NCBI GenBank assembly: GCA_963682055.1
Contig: OY821745.1
Span: 30,439,342 to 30,503,341, forward strand
DNA from: Primula veris
Taxonomy: Eukaryota > Streptophyta > Magnoliopsida > Ericales > Primulaceae
Direction of reading: 5' to 3'
Length of the DNA: 64,000 nt
Shown here: positions 56,858 through 64,000 of the stretch, piece after piece
Numbering within the stretch: position 1 is the first letter of the stretch
How the letters are laid out: the number at the start of each line of letters is the position of its first letter
The notes under the pieces: generated by a model
The model's input: the letters and a program-made list of their open reading frames with translations, nothing else
Databases searched by the model: none
Told to the model about the DNA's origin: nothing
Translations under genes and position numbers: made by a program

Positions 56858-57799
56858 TTTTGAGGTTTGTTTCTGTGATGAGTAGAAGGACAAGATGTGG
56901 GTAGTGAAACCTGAGAGGTTCTGGGCAATGTATTACCCGACCCGACTGCAGGTTGCGGAAGCTAAGTGCAGACCCTCGGATGATTTCAAAGTTTATGATT
57001 TTTTATTTTTTTTTATCATGTATTTTTATTAAATTTTGTCAAAAATGGTAATTTAGTACCCACATAATTTATAATTTCAATTAATATTAGTTTTTATATA
57101 AATTCGGCACCCCATGTTTAAGGTTACTGGTTTCGCCCCTGGTAGGGGTTAAGATTAATTGCTAATTCGGGATTGAACAATGAGTTGATGGACCTTATAT
57201 GTGTTTTGCGATGCAATTGAATTTCGGACTACATGTTCGGTCGACTGGTTAGGACATCAAATGATGTCGAATGAGGTCACTTGCAATACCATATGCTAGT
57301 GGTATTGAAAATAGTCCAATCTCTGATGGATTATATTAGTCCAAAGTTCTTTTGAAATCCCGTTCATTGCCGAACCGGGTTGCTAGATTCAAAATTATTG
57401 CTAGATTCAAAATTAATAATCCTGCAACTAAACGAGATCTTTGGTTACTTCAATGTTCTAACAGTCATAAGTCGGATTTTAGATGGTATATAGGGTGCAT
57501 AGCATCTGATTCCCGTCTAATTCCGCTTGATAACTGTCTAATCGTTTGATTTCACGTAATTCATTGGGCATATCGGCTTGCATTTTAGAACACTAGTATA
57601 TTAATAGTTTTATTGAATCTATAAAAACCATCATTTATAAAACAAGGTGAATTCAATAGTTCATACATTTTAGATCTGAAAATTAGTTGGGTTAGATGAG
57701 ATTTATCGTCGGTGCGTTCTAGTACGATAATATTTAATATTTCACATTTGGGCAATTTACTTTATTAATTTATTAAATTTTCATAAGAATATGATATTT
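56858..57799. other. Promoter side of the methylthiotransferase gene and intergenic DNA
   Basis: No gene. Words such as CATTTTAGAACACTAG near 57584 and GCTAGATTCAAAATTA repeated at 57380 and 57400 suggest old MITE fragments of the TTCTAAAA type. Confidence 0.4.
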
Positions 57800-58455
57800 C
57801 ACGTTTTAGTCGGAAGGCGAGAAATGAATACGTCTTTGACGGGGTCTTACCAAAATTAGAACTCGTACTTCAACATTCTCTACGACTTTATAGTGATTTT
57901 TTAGTTGGCTGCTATACACATGAGAACGCTGTTGTACAACCTGACAATGTCTCCTTTTCTAACTGGAAAAAGGCTCCTGATGGGTTTTTGAAGATTAACG
58001 TCGACGGTTCCATTAAAACGACCAATAATTGGGCTGGGGGAGGTTTTGTAGCTCGCAATGACAGGGGTGATCTTATTAGTGCATGGGGTGGTGGCTTCAA
58101 AGCCACATCCCCGTTAATGGCTGAAGCATGGACGATGAGAACAATTGGAAAAGAGTCATTTTTGAGTCAAACAACTCGGAAGTAATCAAATTATGCAGGA
58201 AGACTTTTATTGAGCGTACATGGGAGATCGAAGTTATCATCGGAGACATCCACTCTCTTAAGAAAGATACGGAATGGAGATTCATATGGATCCCGAGATC
58301 GGCAAACAAATCGGTTAATTGTCTACCACGTTATACTCGTAATAATTCACATGTTTTGTATGCTTTTAAATTGCCTGACTAGATATGGTCTTTGATAGAC
58401 CGGGATGTAACTCGTTTGTAACGGTAACATATGCATATTTAAAAAAAAAAAAAAA
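57800..58455 (+). pseudogene. 5'-truncated LINE ORF2 end with poly(A)
   Basis: The frame begins SRKARNEYVFDGVLPKLELV and continues WKKAPDGFLKINVDGS, then WAGGGFVARNDRGDLIS and SPLMAEAW. This is the RNase H-like end of plant LINE ORF2. Around 58115 the frame shifts (probable deletion) and continues NNWKRVIFESNNSEVIKLC...WRFIWIPRSANKSVN...YTRNNSHVLYAFKLPD with a stop. About 60 bp later there is an A-run (58440-58455). I could not find the target duplication. It is inactive. Confidence 0.83.
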
Positions 58456-59180
58456 GAGTTGAGATGTGTAGGCCAATGGCTTAGCTTTAACAAATTGCTA
58501 CAGTATTTTGATACTATTCAAAATTATGGTAGCCATTTTTGTTAAATGGTGCAAGTTTGGTAAAATAGAGATGGGCGTAAACAACTACCGTCGTATGGCT
58601 CAATTTTTATACAAGTGTTGTATTTTACAAAACATGCGGTGTTTACAAAGACATTTATCTAATAATGCTCTAAAATCATCTATAATAGCTGTGTTAAATT
58701 TTTCTTATTAAATAGTGACACATGTGTATGCTGAATGCGACATATATTAGTTAACCTTAAAAACCATATAAACCTCACATTAGTGCTTTTTCTTATTTAT
58801 TAATTTATAATAAATAATTGATTTCGGATAAAGAATAATATTATTGCAAAAAAAAAAGAGAATATGTTATTTTTGCTTTAATGTAGGATTTAATGTAAGA
58901 ACAACTCAACCAAATTGTCATGTCATAAGTTAACAATGTTAATTTTGTTATTAAATATAACAAGAATGTTAACAACATTAATTTTAATGAGTTGGTAAAC
59001 AATACTAATGAAAAGTAAAAACATACGGATGCTCTGATAACGTTTCATTTTATGCTCCAATAGAAATTTTTATTGGAGCCCCCCACTTTCGGGGAACAGG
59101 CCAATTTCTGAATTTAACTTAACATCTAACTACATCTCACAAGAGCTTTATAAGAATTATATGGGAGTTTATTTTAAATC
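58456..59180. other. AT-rich intergenic DNA with a MITE-like remnant
   Basis: Words ATGCTCT near 58667 and GGATGCTCTGATAAC near 59030 resemble the ends of the GAGCAT family but do not form a clear inverted pair. No gene seen. Confidence 0.35.
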
Positions 59181-62100
59181 TCAATCAGTTCTCCTTGCTA
59201 ATTTTAGAGTGTTCAAAACATTTTCATACACAATGAATGTTATTGAAGCTGCAGGGACATTTTTCAGTAGATTTGCCGTGATCCCCCGGTAGAAACCACG
59301 CAATCCCTCAAACCTGCAAGCATATACATGTAATTAGAAAAAATAGAAAATAAAGTGAAAACTATCTGTAGGAAACCTGTGATCATATATATTGATAGAT
59401 ATTCAACACAAACACGCAAGCGGTTTTTGACATATAAATATAATTTTCAAATGTTTTCATTTATTGATAGATATTCAACACAAACACTGTAAATCACAAG
59501 CACAATTGTGTAGAAATCCATAGAAGATTTAGGAGCTAAAGTTCCCATTTTATTTTATAATAGCATCAAAAACGGGTTATATAAACTCCAATCGCAGTCT
59601 GCAACTCCAGTTGGTATTTTCTCCTTAACGTTGCCTAATTTTCAAATAGTTATATACTAATCGAAAATAATTATAGCAAATCACACCTTGCAGTTTCTTT
59701 CACTACTTGCCAACTGTGCGCGTATATAGGATTTCCATCTACACTTGGTCTTTGCTGCAAATGACAGAGAAAGGGAAACTTCAGCCAGAGGGCCACAAGG
59801 CACAAAAAGGGAAGTATTAAACATTTAACAGCTTGTATATAAAGACATGGAAACTTCTACTGACCTGCAATCGAGATCGAATAACCTGGAAAAATCCAAG
59901 ACAAATACACACGGAAAAAAATAAAATTAGATGCACTATTAAAGGAGCAGAGTCTAGTGTATAATAACGACACTGAATAAAATCACTTACCTGGAACGGA
60001 TAAGTAAGAAGAATAGCCGTTAATTTCGAGGATGCTCCAAGCGTAGCATGATCAAGAGTCCCCTGACAGGTACAATAAATTAGAGAAGCTAATGTCACAT
60101 AAAGATTGAAAAATAGAGCGTTCCCAATTGTCATTTAACATATAAAGCAAAGTATGGCTTCTTAATTGCATATAATGTTTCATTCTTGCTCTCACAAAGG
60201 AAACAGAAAGCGCCATCTTGCTTACCAGACTACAAAGCTAATAAGGCCCAGATGTGTTCCTTTATCTTGGTCTACTGTAATTAACTCGTAAACAACGCAT
60301 TTGCAAAACATTTTTTCAGTTGTACTAATCATATGGTGATACACTTTACGCACCCAGATTCGCAATACAGAAGAAGAACACGAAAAAATACATTTAAGTA
60401 CCTGCCTATCAACTTTTAACAATTAGTACACCATAGTATTAAAATTCACAATTTGTACACGAATCTACACAAAATGAAATAATCAGTAGATCAGCGTTAC
60501 AAACTCAACATAAAAGCCTACCTATGTACTAGCTGTTTGATTACGCTGATGTACTAAACACCAAAAGACACAAATAGACCGATATCAAATGTTAAGCTTA
60601 AAGCACTATCAACTTTGATCGGTCGTTATACTAATTGCTGAATTTTGAGTAGATTAGTACATAAAAAAAATTCGACTTTATGTCGATTGGTGCCTGAATT
60701 ATGAAGTTTTCAGGTGGGTTAAACAAACTGCTAAAAGCCGATGAATTGGTGCGTAAAAGTGAAAATTTCGCAGAAAGAATTGCAGCAACTCAAGTAAGAT
60801 CCGTTTAGAAATATTACAACTAGTTTATAGCATAATAGATTCAAGAACAAAAGAGAAGCAGGAAAATGGAACAACACGATGATTCCACATTTTTCAGCTA
60901 ATTGAGTATACTGTAGTTCCTTAAAGAACCAACAACTTTTCTTAACCACAATTTAAGTAAATTGAAAAGTAAAGGCCTGTTCATTATGAAAGCTTATTAA
61001 TAAATATATATATCAACATTTATTGTATTACATACCAATAGTTCAACAGCACTGAACTCTTCTTCTGTGTCTGTAGATCGATAGTTAACAACAGCTTTCC
61101 TAAGCTCTTCATATGCCGTAAACTGAATGGCGCCATGGGTAACCTGCTGAAAAAGCACCATTTAAAAAATGCTGGCATCTAAAGAAAGTCAGGAAAAACT
61201 GTAGCCAATATATTATCACAATCTATCATGCAAATAACTTGCACACAAAATGCCATACGATGTCTCAAGTAGCAAGTAGATTTGTTTGTGTAATAAAAAA
61301 AGACATTTCCTTGTTACTGAAAGAGACAGTCTAAAAACTAGGGACCAAGGATTTACAATATACAATTTTTTCCCTACTTTTCACCCAAAATTTCATCCAA
61401 TCTCTACATTTAACTTTAAACAAGTAGAGTTATCTAACTTTACACCAAGTTCACCTTCAGTGCATAGAATTGAATTTCTAAACTGCACTTTTCAAACATA
61501 TGCTTGGGGTTATACTCTCTGAATTGTTTTTATAGAAAACTTATTTCAATTCTAGAATTGGGGAAAATTCCTATTATAAGAAACCCATTTCAGCTTAAAC
61601 AGAGTAGAAATTCTCATACCAAGTAGTAACACGAATTCAAGGCTACTAAACCACCACATCATTTACCCAAGGATATCTTACCAGAAAGAGGCTAGGCCCA
61701 AGACCTTTATATAGTGCACCCCATCCCTCTTCTTTCAGTATGGTTCTTACAGCATCTGAAATTATAAAAAATCATTAATGTAAGATGCTAATAATTACTC
61801 AAACTAAACATGCATGCAGGTATATTGTACATGTAGTTAAGCAAGTGCATACGAAGTTTCAATAAAAAAACATCCCATAAAAATCTACAAAATTTTATCA
61901 CATTACGTAGAACATCCTGTTTGTTATTCATTGAAGGTCTTTAAGACTCTATTAAGTTGCCAAATCAAATTTATATTTATTTAAATCTAATATATAGACC
62001 AACAGAAAGAAAATATTTCCGTAGACAAAATTACAGAAAAAAGTAAATATTAGAAACCAAACCAAAGAGGCCGGCATAGGGTCGAGTATGATGAAGAGGA

Positions 62101-63774
62101 GTTTGTAGCTGCATTCTGGTTTTCACAAGCCACAGAGGATTCGTACACAAACTGACCTGTGATTATAGTAATTATTAAACGTCTTACTATTTCAAAAGGA
62201 AGCGGGGGGGGGCAGCAATTTGTATTTAATTACTGCTGCAGCATTAACCAATTGCATATGTCCACGTGTATCCATTTTTTAGGAACCGTACACCTGATTA
62301 ATGCTCTGCTAGTAATGGAACTTTCAATTTCTCTTTCTTCCCAAATACTCCGAAATACCTCATCAAATCGAAATACTCCGTAATATTCACTCACTCTCAA
62401 TTTCTCCTAAAGCTTTAAAATTAAACTTTTTAACAAAATTAGAACTCATCTAAGATAGATCCAACCACAAAAGTTTTACAAAGAAAAAACACAACTTAGG
62501 AATCTGAAAAACTAGGTTTTATTTGGATTACTTATAATCCTTAACTTATGATTCATATTGTCAGTTTGGGATTTTCGGCCATCAGATCGATCACCAGTGC
62601 AAAAAAAATATTTGTTCTTAAAACCCATTTTTTTAAAGGAAAAAAACCCAATCGGACTCCCAATATTTGATTGACAATGACAAAAGGGTATTAGTTGAAG
62701 AATTTGATCTTCAATATTTTATATAAAATCATCACAAATGAATTTATTTACAAAATGGGTAATACTAATTGATTTGAGAATAAACGATTTTGAGAGAGAG
62801 AGAGAGAGTTATTGAACCAGTACAAGAGATAGATGTTTTGATTAGCTATGATGCGCTCACCAAAATCAAATTGCATCTCAGCCATTTATTGTAATTAAAC
62901 ACAAATTGCTGCCCCCCCGCTTCCATTTCAAAATGCGACTAAAACTAGGACAAAAAAGTAATGATAACCTATATTCTCTGACAGGACTCGTTTTGAAAAA
63001 AGAAACTAAAACATTGGACTCGTTTTGAAAAAAGAAACTAAAACATTATCAAGCATGGGATGAACATGCAATGTGTATTTCAACAATGGGGCACAGGCAA
63101 GTGACCTTTCTCTGGAAACAATTTTATTAATGTTTCTAAACGCATAACATAGTGATTCTCAATTTCGAAGTCAACATCATATGCTAAGTTCTGAATTGAT
63201 TAATGGTACTTTAATTGCCAAAAAAGGGTTCATATACTGACCAAAGCTCCCGCTTCTGCAGCCGATGCAAGGTGAAGACCTGGAGTTAGCTTCTCGTGGC
63301 TCTTTGAATACCGTTGTTTGGCTTTACTATAGCTATTAAAAAAAGATGTTTTAGATTTCACGGCCAACAAAGAATTTAAGGGAGAAAACAATTAAAACCA
63401 GAAAAACACAACGAAAAAAGAGAGAGATAAATGAAAGAAGGCCGCAAGTCAAGGCCAACATATATTAAAATAAGTGTTGCTTGATTTTCTTACTTGAAAC
63501 TGTTGAGCCGAACAATAGATAAATAAGTTTTACGCACAAAACCTATATGTTACCGCATACTTTTACATTTTAAACAAGTACAAGAGAAAGACTGTTCAAA
63601 ATGAAGGTAATTAAGCGAATTATAATCATTAATGCAGTTCTATAAAAAGACTAGAAACATTACAAACAAGCAATTGTAAAGTTGAACATATACTTACAAG
63701 AAGAAGTACAAACCCCATGATATAGTTGATCCGAGTACCGCTGGATGAAAACCGGCATAAAGGCCCCTAAGACC
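59181..63774 (-). CDS. FOLT1: Folate transporter 1-like mitochondrial carrier family protein (5' end outside)
   Basis: A six-helix carrier of the SLC25 family. Arabidopsis FOLT1 imports folate into chloroplasts and the animal relative SLC25A32 acts in mitochondria. Nine exons in the window: 63774-63698, 63332-63242, 62156-62063, 61755-61682, 61146-61036, 60062-59991, 59885-59865, 59754-59687 and 59313-59181. Phases agree and total 247 codons; about 60 N-terminal residues lie beyond 64000. Visible are GLRGLYAGFHPAVLGSTISW, AKQRYSKSHEKLTPGLHLA, the carrier motif NPLWLVKTRMQLQ, VTHGAIQFTAYEELRKA, LLTYPFQVIRSRLQ and GLRGFYRGITANLLKNVPAA with a final VYENVLN region. Exon 7 is only 21 bp (VIRSRLQ). 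The acceptor before exon 5 is CAGCAG, so one Gln is optional. Confidence 0.9.
62189..62937. mobile_element. Inverted-repeat element in a FOLT1 intron
   Basis: The left arm TTTCAAAAGGAAGCGGGGGG...CAGCAATTTGTATTTAATTA (62190-62232) pairs with the reversed right arm TTTTGAAATGGAAGCGGGGG...CAGCAATTTGTGTTTAATTA (62937-62890). The distance between the ends is about 750 bp. There is no ORF of note inside. It is probably a foldback or MITE-type element. Confidence 0.7.
62795..62810. repeat. (GA)n microsatellite
   Basis: GAGAGAGAGAGAGAG run within the inverted-repeat element. Confidence 0.9.
62984..63047. repeat. 32-bp direct tandem repeat, two copies
   Basis: The unit GGACTCGTTTTGAAAAAAGA AACTAAAACATT occurs twice without change (62984-63015 and 63016-63047) in a FOLT1 intron. 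Confidence 0.95.
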
Positions 63775-64000
63775 CTAAACATAAGACACCAAAACCGTTT
63801 AAATTTTGTCAACAATGGAACTTTTACCAAAAGTGACCTAAATATAAACTGGGGAGCAACTCCCTGACAGTCAGATATTACAATTAGCCGAAAATTAAGA
63901 TGTTTTAGTAAATCAACAACAATCCAGAACACTTAAAAAGAGGGCAAATATTCATGTGACTCTATTCCTTTATTAATAATCTCAAGTTCGTCCCATCTTG
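63775..64000 (-). other. FOLT1 intron continuing to the window edge
   Basis: The expected upstream exon (first helix and PxDxxxR-type motif) is not visible here, so the intron extends past the edge. Confidence 0.6.

Overview
This window is nuclear DNA from a flowering plant, most likely a eudicot. The evidence is intron-rich genes with GT-AG junctions and plant-type proteins, AT-rich intergenic DNA full of MITEs, LINE remnants, and a large Ty3/Gypsy element of the plant Tat type. I cannot name the species.

Layout: 63-3939 (+) aldehyde dehydrogenase family 3 (ALDH3F1-like, 10 exons). 7073-7483 (+) a small oxidoreductase-like-domain protein. 10113-15756 (-) a PMT26-like Golgi methyltransferase (8 exons). 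16677-18282 (-) a decayed purple acid phosphatase. 18287-19030 (+) a decayed hAT transposase that carries a later non-autonomous hAT insertion with a perfect 8-bp target duplication. 21638-24745 (+) and 45037-48916 (+) two h-type thioredoxins, lying in two copies of a segmental duplication. 26276-42151 a 15.9-kb LTR retrotransposon between the two copies. 51921-56767 (-) a CDK5RAP1/MiaB-type methylthiotransferase. 59181-63774 (-) a folate carrier (FOLT1-like), whose first exon or exons lie beyond the right edge.

The most unusual part is the retrotransposon. It has 569-bp LTRs (I counted three differences), a GTTAC target duplication, a tRNA-Asp-like primer site and one intact gag-pol frame on the minus strand. 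Between pol and the 3' LTR lies about 9 kb of plus-strand (antisense) DNA holding about eight open frames. Most are predicted coiled-coil proteins, and several have their own TATA-like box and AATAAA. One looks spliced and resembles the family called 'putative gypsy type transposon'. Antisense extra ORFs are known in Tat elements, but a series of this size organised as separate small genes deserves attention.

The host genes are independent housekeeping genes (aldehyde detoxification, cell-wall methylation, redox, tRNA modification, folate transport) with no operon-like logic. The thioredoxin duplication is useful because copy A (19.7-25.7 kb) gives the empty sites for several insertions seen only in copy B (43.6-51.3 kb). 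All intron boundaries were read by eye from GT-AG sites and family similarity.
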